6,747 nucleotides of DNA, taken from assembly GCA_018659505.1 (NCBI GenBank), contig JABJMI010000364.1, forward strand, positions 1 to 6,747. Direction: 5' to 3'. The position numbers were made by a program, and so were the translations under genes. The notes below the pieces were generated by a model. That model had not been told where the DNA came from and searched no databases. It was given only the letters and a program-made list of their open reading frames with translations. The DNA is from Planctomicrobium sp. GTDB taxonomy: Bacteria > Planctomycetota > Planctomycetia > Planctomycetales > Planctomycetaceae. This document shows, in pieces, positions 1 to 6,219 of the stretch; the stretch's first letter is position 1; every line of letters starts with the position of its first letter.

Positions 1-13
1 GAATTTAATGAAT

Positions 14-47
14 AAAAAAGCGTAGCGGGAAAGCATCAATTGCTTTC
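14..47 (-). terminator. Possible weak intrinsic terminator downstream of the EEP gene
   Basis: Read on the minus strand, a perfect 7-bp stem (GAAAGCA / TGCTTTC, at 41-47 and 29-35) with a 5-base loop is followed, 9 bases later, by a run of six T (19-14). It lies about 85 bases beyond the stop codon of the EEP gene and points the right way to end its transcript. The gap between stem and T-run is longer than in a classical terminator, and the outer bases pair only imperfectly, so this is a tentative call. The rest of 1-130 shows no gene: all three plus frames close within a few codons of the window start. Confidence 0.4.
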
Positions 48-130
48 GTCGGACGTCAGCTTGGCACAGGGCGGATCAGTAAGCATGTGGCATAATACTT
101 AAGCATTCCGATACGTCAGTTCGCTTTCTA

Positions 131-1012
131 CTATTCGATTATCAGCACTGCATTCACCGGATCATGATCGGAGGGAGTTTTTCCATTACGGTTCGTCTTG
201 TCGATCTTCGCTGAGACGATTTTGAATTGTTTTGTGCAACCGATCCAGTCGATGCGGTTCGTGCCGCGATCTTTGAGTATAAATCCACCAGCGGTCCCAA
301 CATTTTTTCTTAGTTCGGGATGCAAGCAACTAAAGGTGTCAATCAGTTCGACAGAGTTCTCTTTTTCAGCGAATAGACGATTGTAGACTTCGCTATCGAT
401 GGGGGCGTTGAAATCGCCGGTAATGATCGCTGGGGAGTATCCAGCGATTTCTTTCACTTTGGATCGCAACAGCGATGCGGACAGGCGGCGGGCTTCTTCT
501 CCACGGTGATCAAAGTGAGTATTGAAAAAGAATACGTGCTGATCGTTAGACACATCCTTCAATTTGACCCAAGATGCCAGTCGAGGAAGGCTACTGTCCC
601 AGGATTTCGAGCCGGGTACATTGGGGGTTTTGCTGTACCAGAAGTGACCTCCATCGAGTTTTTTGAATCGTGATTTACGATAATAAATCGCCATCATTTC
701 ACCCTTCTCATTTCCGTCGTCGCGTCCGACGCCGAAGACCTGATAGGCTGACAGCCTTTCAGCGAGATAATCCCGTTGAATGGCTAATGTCTCCTGAGTT
801 CCCCAAATGTCTGGGTTGAATTCCTCGATAGTCTCAACCACAAACACTTTGCGGTGGTTCCAGTCGTTTTCACCATCGTTGGCAGTTCCATAGCGGATGT
901 TGAAACTCATCACTTGCAATGGAGACTCTTCTGCCAGCGCAGCGGCTGACAAGAGACACAAACAAACTGAAAGCAGAGCGATTGATTTCATTAGTGAATT
1001 CAGTCTAAGCAT
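131..1012 (-). CDS. Secreted endonuclease/exonuclease/phosphatase-fold metal-dependent hydrolase
   Basis: A 293-residue protein of the DNase I-like EEP superfamily, which hydrolyses phosphodiester or phosphomonoester bonds with a divalent metal. The signatures appear in order: SFNIR (N38, first metal-site region), GTQE (E74, metal ligand), NTHFDH (164-169, catalytic His region), GDFNA (D200 and N202), RIDWI (D255) and SDHDPV (D282, catalytic H283). All the expected active-site residues are present, so it should be active. Residues 1-27 form a signal peptide: a basic start, a hydrophobic stretch rich in L, C and A, and a likely cleavage after ALA27, so it probably acts in the periplasm or outside the cell. 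The ATG at 1012 is preferred because GAGAGA lies 8 bases upstream (1021-1026); the in-frame ATG at 991 (M8) lacks a purine-rich site but would keep the signal peptide. The fold is certain. The substrate is not: nucleic acid, sphingomyelin, inositol phosphates or sugar phosphates are all possible. An intrinsic terminator just upstream separates it from the peptidase gene. Confidence 0.9.
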   Translation of the reverse strand: MLRLNSLMKSIALLSVCLCLLSAAALAEESPLQVMSFNIRYGTANDGENDWNHRKVFVVETIEEFNPDIWGTQETLAIQRDYLAERLSAYQVFGVGRDDGNEKGEMMAIYYRKSRFKKLDGGHFWYSKTPNVPGSKSWDSSLPRLASWVKLKDVSNDQHVFFFNTHFDHRGEEARRLSASLLRSKVKEIAGYSPAIITGDFNAPIDSEVYNRLFAEKENSVELIDTFSCLHPELRKNVGTAGGFILKDRGTNRIDWIGCTKQFKIVSAKIDKTNRNGKTPSDHDPVNAVLIIE

Positions 1013-1020
1013 TATTCAAA

Positions 1021-1026
1021 TCTCTC
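1021..1026 (-). promoter_or_regulatory. Ribosome binding site of the EEP gene
   Basis: GAGAGA on the minus strand, 8 bases upstream of the ATG at 1012. It decides the start in favour of this ATG over the internal one at 991. It lies only about 9 bases beyond the upstream terminator stem, within or just after its T-rich tail. Confidence 0.6.
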
Positions 1027-1058
1027 AATAAAAACGCCGCACAGTTCAACTGTGCGGC
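1027..1058 (-). terminator. Intrinsic terminator of the oligoendopeptidase gene
   Basis: A perfect inverted repeat with arms GCCGCACAG (1036-1044) and CTGTGCGGC (1050-1058). The arms can extend to 11 bp around the central base 1047. On the minus strand the GC-rich stem is followed at once by GTTTTTATT (1035-1027). It lies 26 bases after the peptidase stop codon, the usual place for a Rho-independent terminator. On the plus strand no T-run follows, so it acts in one direction only. It sits directly upstream of the EEP ribosome binding site, so readthrough here could also set EEP expression. Confidence 0.85.
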
Positions 1059-1083
1059 TAAATTTATCCGGTTAAAACTCCGC

Positions 1084-2892
1084 TTAGATCATTGCTTCGC
1101 TAACGCTTAAGAACTCGTCGACGCGGGCGTCGATAATGTCGATGCTCTTGTTCCAGAAATCGGGTTGAGTCAGATCGTAGCCAAGTGTCGACTGCACCGC
1201 TTCTTCGGCGTTCATGCAACCAGTTGCAGTGAGTAGCTCACGATACTTAGTTGGAAACTCATCTCCGAATTCGTCAGCTGTCGAATAGACGCCCAATGAA
1301 AGAAGATAACCGAAGGTGTATGGGAAGTTGTAGAATGGCATCCCGGTGATATAGAAATGCAGCTTCGAAATCCAGAAGGCATTCGACCATTCATCGAAGG
1401 CATCGCAATAGCCCTCTTTTTGGGCGGAGAGCATGATCTCATTGAGCCGTTCAGAACTGAGTTCGCCTTCTGCTCGTTCGACATGGAATTGATTTTCAAA
1501 GATGAATCGCGTGTGAATGTTCATCATAAACGCCACCGAATCACTCAGCATGTTATTGAGAATGCCGAGTTTCTTCGCTGCGGTTGGAGCCTCTGCGAGT
1601 TGCTTCTCACCGAGGATCGCTTCTGCAAAGGTCGAGGCTGTTTCCGCAAGATTCATTGGGTAATCTTGAAGCAGAAACGGTTGATCGCGTAACACGTGTG
1701 AGTGATATGCATGACCAAGTTCATGAGCGAGCGTCGACATATCGTCCGCACTATTCTTGTACGTCATGAAAATTCGAGACTGTTTAGAAACTGGTAATCC
1801 AGTACAAAAACCGCCTTGTCGTTTGCCTTCCCGGTTCTCCACTTCAATCCATTGATCTTTGAACGCCATATCGGCAAAATCACCGAGATGGTCGCTGAAC
1901 TCGTAGAAGGTTTTCAGTACGGTATTACAGGCGTCATCATACTTCAGCGAATCGCCAGAACCGTCGGATGCTTGCGGCAACGGTGCCATTTGGTCGTACC
2001 ATGCCATCTTTTCGACGCCGAGCAGTTGCGCCTTGCGTTCGAAGTATCTCAGCAATGAATCCTTGCGTTTCCCGATGACACTCCACATTGTGTCGAGTGT
2101 TTCACGTTTCATGCGATTCAATTGCAATGGAATCGTTAAATGATCTTCAACTCCTAAATGTTTGTACTTCGTGAGTCGTGTCCCTGCGATATGGTTAATC
2201 GCATCGGCACAGCTATCAGCTTCTTTCAGCCAAGCTTTCTCGACGGCATGAAAATTGTTTTGCCGCGTCGCTCGGTCAAGCAAGTCAAGGCGAACCTGTC
2301 CCGGAGATTTCTTGACCAGTTCACCTTTCTCCATCAACTCGACACGAAGCGAACCAGAGATGCGGTCATACAATCTGCCCCAGGCATGAATTCCATCAAC
2401 ACCTAATTCGGCAGCGAGCATTTCGAGCTCTTTAGGCAAACGCAGTTGAGCATTTGTGCGACATTCCTCCAGAAAGAATTTAACCTTCGCTAGTCGTTCG
2501 TCAGCCTCTGCAAACGTGGTTAGTTCCTCATCGCTAAGCTCACGAAACTTCGCTTCGATATTGGTGAAGACCTGCGTTGCATACGGTCCCAATGCACCGA
2601 GCAAAGCTTCCATCTTTTGAATCTGTTTGTTCTCTGCATCCGCTGCTCCATGACAACCGACGAAAGCATTCAAGTCTGAAGACTTCCCGAAGACTTCAAT
2701 AACTCTGTCCAGAAAGTCTCCCCATGCCTTGGCGTTTGTTGATTCGATTTCAGGGATAGATTCCGAATCGTCAGCCAATTGCTTCAGATCAGCTTTGTAG
2801 GCATCAAAAACCTTCTTGAACTCATCTGTTTCAGGGTTCGGATAGAGTGAATCAAGATCCCACGTCAGTGCAAATTGTGTCGCAGTACTCAT
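1084..2892 (-). CDS. pepF: M3-family oligoendopeptidase F (zinc metallopeptidase)
   Basis: A 602-residue cytosolic zinc peptidase of the M3 (thimet oligopeptidase/PepF) family, which cuts short peptides and usually serves peptide turnover after proteasome, Lon or Clp action or peptide uptake. The zinc motif HELGH is at 390-394 (H390 and H394 ligands, E391 catalytic). The third ligand is E417 in LAETASTFAE, the M3 equivalent of the family's AEVASTFNE. The C-terminal substrate-binding segment (512-530) holds H512, Y519, Y521 and Y525, as expected for the H...Y signature that stabilises the transition state. The N-terminal 110-200 residues are the helical lid typical of the pepF/M3 subgroup. The length matches the family's usual 590-610 residues, and no signal peptide is present. 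The ATG at 2892 has a weak GGA site 9 bases upstream. The gene is divergent from the helicase, and its transcript ends at the hairpin at 1027-1058. The family call is secure; the symbol is by family resemblance. Confidence 0.93.
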   Translation of the reverse strand: MSTATQFALTWDLDSLYPNPETDEFKKVFDAYKADLKQLADDSESIPEIESTNAKAWGDFLDRVIEVFGKSSDLNAFVGCHGAADAENKQIQKMEALLGALGPYATQVFTNIEAKFRELSDEELTTFAEADERLAKVKFFLEECRTNAQLRLPKELEMLAAELGVDGIHAWGRLYDRISGSLRVELMEKGELVKKSPGQVRLDLLDRATRQNNFHAVEKAWLKEADSCADAINHIAGTRLTKYKHLGVEDHLTIPLQLNRMKRETLDTMWSVIGKRKDSLLRYFERKAQLLGVEKMAWYDQMAPLPQASDGSGDSLKYDDACNTVLKTFYEFSDHLGDFADMAFKDQWIEVENREGKRQGGFCTGLPVSKQSRIFMTYKNSADDMSTLAHELGHAYHSHVLRDQPFLLQDYPMNLAETASTFAEAILGEKQLAEAPTAAKKLGILNNMLSDSVAFMMNIHTRFIFENQFHVERAEGELSSERLNEIMLSAQKEGYCDAFDEWSNAFWISKLHFYITGMPFYNFPYTFGYLLSLGVYSTADEFGDEFPTKYRELLTATGCMNAEEAVQSTLGYDLTQPDFWNKSIDIIDARVDEFLSVSEAMI

Positions 2893-2907
2893 AAGAAATT
2901 TTCCATC

Positions 2908-2944
2908 CGTGAAAGTCGAAAGTTCGTATCGAACTCGTGAAAGT
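2908..2944. repeat. Palindrome flanked by direct repeats in the divergent intergenic region (candidate operator)
   Basis: The palindrome AGTTCG-TAT-CGAACT (2921-2935) has perfect 6-bp arms. It is flanked by two identical 9-bp direct repeats, CGTGAAAGT, at 2908-2916 and 2936-2944, 28 bp apart start to start. A third GAAAGT is at 2918-2923, next to the palindrome. The cluster lies between the -35 candidate of the peptidase and its start codon. Regulator binding is an inference from the symmetry and position; nothing identifies a regulator. Confidence 0.4.
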
Positions 2945-2955
2945 TATCTTGTCAA
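2925..2955 (-). promoter_or_regulatory. Candidate sigma-70-type promoter for the oligoendopeptidase
   Basis: On the minus strand a perfect TTGACA (2955-2950) is followed, after 19 bases, by GATACG (2930-2925), a poor -10 element matching 3 of 6 consensus bases. The start of transcription would fall about 25 bases before the ATG at 2892. The -35 box is convincing by itself; the long spacer and weak -10 reduce confidence. The -10 overlaps a short palindrome listed separately, which would suit repression or activation by a dimeric regulator. Confidence 0.35.
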
Positions 2956-3102
2956 GCAAGCACTTTATCTGGTAGTGGCACTTCCAGGCAACAGAGCGAA
3001 CGAGAAAGAAAAGATTCGATTTGATTTGATTCGAGGCACCGCACTAGCGAAAGCGGATCGCACTGATAGACTGTTGGAAATATTATTCGGATTATATTGC
3101 TT

Positions 3103-3106
3103 GGAG
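3103..3106 (+). promoter_or_regulatory. Ribosome binding site deciding the TTG start of the helicase
   Basis: GGAG (in TTGGAGAAA) lies 7 bases before the TTG at 3114, ideal spacing. An ATG at 3109 in another frame is only 2 bases away and so is badly placed. In the helicase frame the first stop upstream is TAG at 3045, and no ATG, GTG or TTG lies between it and 3114. Confidence 0.7.
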
Positions 3107-3113
3107 AAATGGA

Positions 3114-5639
3114 TTGCCTTCTGGAAATGAGTCGGACTCGTCAATTGATCGCGAAGAACTGGTAGTCCAGTATCTCGATCAGATTCCTTATGATCCTTAT
3201 CCGGTTCAGGAAGATGCGCTGCTTACCTGGTTTGGAGAGGGGGAAGGCATCCTTGTCTGCGCTCCCACAGGGACAGGAAAAACTCTTATCGCAGAGGCTG
3301 CGATGTACGAGGCACTTTCGATGGGGAAAGTTGCCTATTACACGACCCCATTGATTGCTCTCTCTGAACAAAAGTTTGACGAACTGCAAGAGGCCGCCGA
3401 GAGATGGGGTTTCTCGCGGGATGACATCGGCTTAATCACTGGTAATCGTCGTGTGAATCCGGACGCTCCTGTGCGTGTGGTTGTCGCTGAGATTCTTTTG
3501 AACCGATTGTTAAGTGCCGAAGAATTCGATTTTGATAACGTCACAGCTGTCGTGATGGATGAGTTCCACAACTTCAACGATCCTCAGCGCGGGGTCGTTT
3601 GGGAACTCTCGTTAGCACTGCTTCCGAAACATGTCCGCTTGATGTTGCTCTCAGCGACGGTCGGGAACTCGGTCGATTTCTTGCTGTGGTTGCGTCGGGA
3701 ACACCAGCGCAAGATTCAACTCATTCAGGAGAGTGAACGGAAGGTCTCGCTGCAATTCAATTGGGTCGGTGATGAGTTACTCGCTGAGCAACTCGAACTG
3801 ATGCAGGACGGAACAGAAGAGACGAAGAAAACCCCGGCACTTGTCTTCGTTTTCAATCGGCAAGAATGCTGGACCGTCGCGGAACAGCTCAAAGGAAAAA
3901 GTCTCCTCGGAAGTGGTCAACAGAAAGCACTCGCCAAACGACTCGATGAGTGGGACTGGAAAATCGGATCAGGCCCCAAGTTAAAGCAACTTCTTATGCG
4001 TGGAGTTGGAGTTCACCACGCCGGAATGTTGCCTCGCTATCGCCGGCGTGTCGAAACTTTGTTTCAAGAGAAGTTACTCTCGGTCTGCATTTGTACCGAG
4101 ACGTTAGCTGCGGGGATCAACTTGCCTGCGAGATCGGTCGTCATGACGACGTTGATGAAGGGACCGCCGGGGAAGAAGTCAATTGTTGATGCCAGTTCAG
4201 CGCATCAGATTTTCGGACGTGCTGGTCGACCGCAATTCGATAAAGAAGGCTTCGTTTTTGCGATGGCTCACGAAGACGACGTGAAGATTGCCCGCGCGAA
4301 AGAGCAGTACGATCAAATTCCCGAAGATACGAAAGATCCGAATTTGATTCGGATGAAGAAGAAGCTCAAAAAGAAAATGCCAACTCGGCGAGCGAATGAG
4401 CAATATTGGAATGAAGAGCAATTTCAAAAGGTGATCGACGCTCCTTCCAGAAATCTAGTCAGCCAAGGTAACCTTCCGTGGCGGTTGCTGGCTTATCTGT
4501 TGCAGGTCTCGCCTGACGTCGCACGTTTGAAACGATTCGCTAATAAACGATTGCTGCCTCCCAAACTTAAAGAAAAGGTCGACCAGCGACTGACGAAACA
4601 GCTGATTACATTGTATGCCGGTGACTTTATCGATCTCGATCCTCCTCCAGAAGATGTGGTTAAAGTAACCCTCGACTGGCCGATGCCGAACGAGGCAGAT
4701 GAAGAAACTGCCGAAGGAAAAACCGATTCGGATGAGTTTGGAGCAGGACTCGCAGAAGACCTCGATTCCAGTGAGGTCGAAGAGGTCGTTGAAGAGACAC
4801 CTGCTGAAGCAGAACCATCCATGGGGACCTTCGGAGCACTTCTTCAGGAAGCGCTCGTCGAAGAATCTCCTGATGAGCCTGCGAAAAGTCAGGTGAAGAA
4901 AATTATTCATCCTTCTAAAGTTGATGAGATAGAAGAGTACCTTCCCAAGCTGGCGACACCGACAGAACGAATGTCTCGACTGTTGAGCTTTCGTGGCTGC
5001 CATCCGATTTACGGAACCTTCCTGCTTGATCACTTAGGAATCGCAGACAGAGCTGAACGAATACAGATCCTTGAATCGGTCTTAGAAATTCCAGGTTCGA
5101 TGATTCGCGATGTTCGCGTTCCCGGACCTCATGAACTTCCCCCTGGGCCACTCGCAACGCATCGGGTTGATCCTGTGTTGATGTCGCGAGGATTGATTTC
5201 ACAATCTGAACTCGATCCCGATTCTGTTGAGCCTGAGTTAGACAATTTCGGCAAACCGATTCGTACTTACGCCGTTCCATTGGGCGATAAAATGCGGAGA
5301 CTCTTCGATTCTGAATACCCCGGTGTACAAGATTTACGTATCCGATCTGCCTGGGTGGTCGGTCAATTACTGCATTATGGCGGAGACTTTCAAACTTATG
5401 TCACAAGCAGAGATTTGACGAAGCAGGAAGGAGTCATTTTCAGGCATCTGCTACGTATGATTCTACTCTGCCAAGAATTCAGTCAGTTTTGCCCGACAGG
5501 AACAACCGAAGAAGAATGGCAGTCGGAGATGACTTCCATCAGCGACCAACTGACAGAAACCTGCCGTGTTGTTGATCCAGAAAGCACTGATAAGGCTCTC
5601 GAATCAATGGCAGCCGGTCCCGATATTACACAAGGATAA
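3114..5639 (+). CDS. Ski2-like superfamily 2 DExH-box helicase
   Basis: An 841-residue ATP-dependent nucleic-acid helicase. RecA domain 1 shows a Q-motif-like YPVQEDAL (29-36), Walker A PTGTGKT (51-57), motif Ia TTPLIAL (77-83), motif II DEFH (149-152) and motif III SAT (180-182). RecA domain 2 shows ALVFVFNR (242-249), HHAG (301-304), motif V TETLAAGINLP (328-338) and motif VI QIFGRAGRP (365-373). HHAG together with the motif V form is the hallmark of the Ski2/Mtr4/Hel308 group. A lysine-rich patch (415-426) and a probable winged-helix/helical segment (about 430-520) follow. Next come a strongly acidic linker (527-570: 18 D/E in 44 residues, acidic to about 591) and a C-terminal region (about 595-841) I cannot assign. 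The start is TTG at 3114 with GGAG 7 bases upstream, and no other in-frame start exists nearby. Relatives act on RNA (Ski2, Mtr4) or DNA (Hel308); which applies here is unknown. The next gene starts 33 bases later with no terminator between, so co-transcription is likely. Confidence 0.92.
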   Translation: MPSGNESDSSIDREELVVQYLDQIPYDPYPVQEDALLTWFGEGEGILVCAPTGTGKTLIAEAAMYEALSMGKVAYYTTPLIALSEQKFDELQEAAERWGFSRDDIGLITGNRRVNPDAPVRVVVAEILLNRLLSAEEFDFDNVTAVVMDEFHNFNDPQRGVVWELSLALLPKHVRLMLLSATVGNSVDFLLWLRREHQRKIQLIQESERKVSLQFNWVGDELLAEQLELMQDGTEETKKTPALVFVFNRQECWTVAEQLKGKSLLGSGQQKALAKRLDEWDWKIGSGPKLKQLLMRGVGVHHAGMLPRYRRRVETLFQEKLLSVCICTETLAAGINLPARSVVMTTLMKGPPGKKSIVDASSAHQIFGRAGRPQFDKEGFVFAMAHEDDVKIARAKEQYDQIPEDTKDPNLIRMKKKLKKKMPTRRANEQYWNEEQFQKVIDAPSRNLVSQGNLPWRLLAYLLQVSPDVARLKRFANKRLLPPKLKEKVDQRLTKQLITLYAGDFIDLDPPPEDVVKVTLDWPMPNEADEETAEGKTDSDEFGAGLAEDLDSSEVEEVVEETPAEAEPSMGTFGALLQEALVEESPDEPAKSQVKKIIHPSKVDEIEEYLPKLATPTERMSRLLSFRGCHPIYGTFLLDHLGIADRAERIQILESVLEIPGSMIRDVRVPGPHELPPGPLATHRVDPVLMSRGLISQSELDPDSVEPELDNFGKPIRTYAVPLGDKMRRLFDSEYPGVQDLRIRSAWVVGQLLHYGGDFQTYVTSRDLTKQEGVIFRHLLRMILLCQEFSQFCPTGTTEEEWQSEMTSISDQLTETCRVVDPESTDKALESMAAGPDITQG

Positions 5640-5664
5640 TCAAGTATCAACTTTCTAATGAGGT

Positions 5665-5670
5665 AAGGAG
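5665..5670 (+). promoter_or_regulatory. Ribosome binding site of the small exported protein
   Basis: AAGGAG lies 5 bases before the second of two adjacent ATG codons (5676) but only 2 bases before the first (5673). This spacing favours 5676. A weaker GAGG at 5660-5663 would suit 5673 with a 9-base gap. The choice changes the protein by one Met only. Confidence 0.65.
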
Positions 5671-5672
5671 AA

Positions 5673-6179
5673 ATGATGAATACCCACATCAACAACATTA
5701 GTTGCATTGCTTTATTTTTGATGGTTTCAAATGCCACTTGTTTCGCAGACAAAGCCGAGAAACAGGGCAGCGAAGAATCTGTTTCTGCTGCCGAGCAAAT
5801 TTTAGGCAAATGGGTGCAGTACCGTGACACCAAGCAGGGGCGGATTAAGATCATCAAGGATCACCGAGGTGATCATACCATTCTAAAGGTTTATGGTCCC
5901 AACGGTGAAAGCCTTTATTCGCATCGCTCTGAGTATGTCGTCGAAGAGACTGAATCAATCTATGTATTTCGATATCGAAACAAAGTCGTCATGACCGGTC
6001 CGAAGGCAGGTGAGAAAGATCCGAAAGAATCTGCGTACATCTTTCGCATTGAAGGGGATCGATTCCTCGAATTACATGGAATGCTCCGCACAGATCAAGG
6101 AAAGCCATCGCTGGTCACCTGGGAGCGACTCAAGGAGGAGGACAAACCGAACCCAAGATTAGATCAGACAACCGCATGA
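5673..6179 (+). CDS. Small exported protein of unknown function
   Basis: 168 residues (167 if the ATG at 5676 is used, as the ribosome binding site suggests). The N-terminus has a hydrophobic stretch (about 9-20) and a likely signal peptidase I site after CFA25. C23 lacks a proper lipobox (NATC), so a lipoprotein is unlikely. After a charged, low-complexity spacer (26-40), the mature part begins ILGKWVQYRD (43-52) and alternates charged and aromatic residues in short probable beta strands (57-62, 68-74, 86-101, 120-134, 146-152). This LxGxW opening and strand pattern recall the small secreted lipocalin-like or TIGR03067-type proteins abundant in planctomycetes, but the similarity is only in style and I do not assign a family. 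No catalytic motif is visible. It follows the helicase by 33 bases, so it is likely in the same transcript, although a functional link between an exported protein and a helicase is not obvious. Confidence 0.8.
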   Translation: MMNTHINNISCIALFLMVSNATCFADKAEKQGSEESVSAAEQILGKWVQYRDTKQGRIKIIKDHRGDHTILKVYGPNGESLYSHRSEYVVEETESIYVFRYRNKVVMTGPKAGEKDPKESAYIFRIEGDRFLELHGMLRTDQGKPSLVTWERLKEEDKPNPRLDQTTA

Positions 6180-6193
6180 TGTTGAGTCAAGAT

Positions 6194-6219
6194 GGCGAAA
6201 CTTAATGTTTTTGCCTTTT
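6194..6219 (+). terminator. Weak intrinsic terminator between convergent genes
   Basis: GGCGAAA (6194-6200) can pair with TTTTGCC (6209-6215) in a 7-bp stem containing one G-T pair. TTTT (6216-6219) follows directly on the plus strand. It lies 15 bases after the stop of the small exported protein, and its tail overlaps the stop codon of the convergent sulfatase. The stem is short and AU-rich, so termination may be partial. On the minus strand no T-run follows, so no terminator for the sulfatase is seen here. Confidence 0.4.

Larger units (their letters stand above)
2893..3113. other. Divergent intergenic region between peptidase and helicase genes
   Basis: 221 bases that must hold the promoters for both genes. 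On the peptidase side lie the TTGACA box and the operator-like repeats. In the middle (3013-3032) is a four-unit tandem of the 5-mer GATTY. On the helicase side the sequence becomes AT-rich: TATTAT at 3081-3086 and TATATT at 3093-3098 are possible -10 elements, but neither has a good -35 box at proper spacing, so the helicase promoter is not resolved. The GTG-started frame 2909-3130 is open but has no ribosome binding site and is not called as a gene. Confidence 0.6.

Noticed and set aside
80..107. Repeated TAAGCAT (81-87 and 101-107) and a third AAGCAT at 31-36 downstream of the EEP gene
   Set aside because: Very short, irregularly spaced and in AT-rich non-coding sequence; not distinguishable from chance, and no attachment site or CRISPR-like regularity is present.
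1118..1133. Perfect palindrome TCGACGC-GG-GCGTCGA near the 3' end of the peptidase gene
   Set aside because: It is inside coding sequence, encodes ordinary residues (DARVD), has too small a loop for a good hairpin and no T-run. The terminator at 1027-1058 explains the gene end.
2909..3130. GTG-started 73-codon open frame between the peptidase and helicase genes
   Set aside because: No ribosome binding site precedes the GTG, it covers the peptidase promoter region and its repeats, it overlaps the helicase start by 17 bases, and its product resembles nothing I know.
4455..5033. 192-codon open frame antisense to the helicase
   Set aside because: It lies wholly inside the helicase gene opposite the acidic linker, where Glu/Asp-rich codons on the plus strand give Phe/Leu/Val/Ile-rich codons and few stops on the other strand. 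The product is low-complexity and has no credible start signal.
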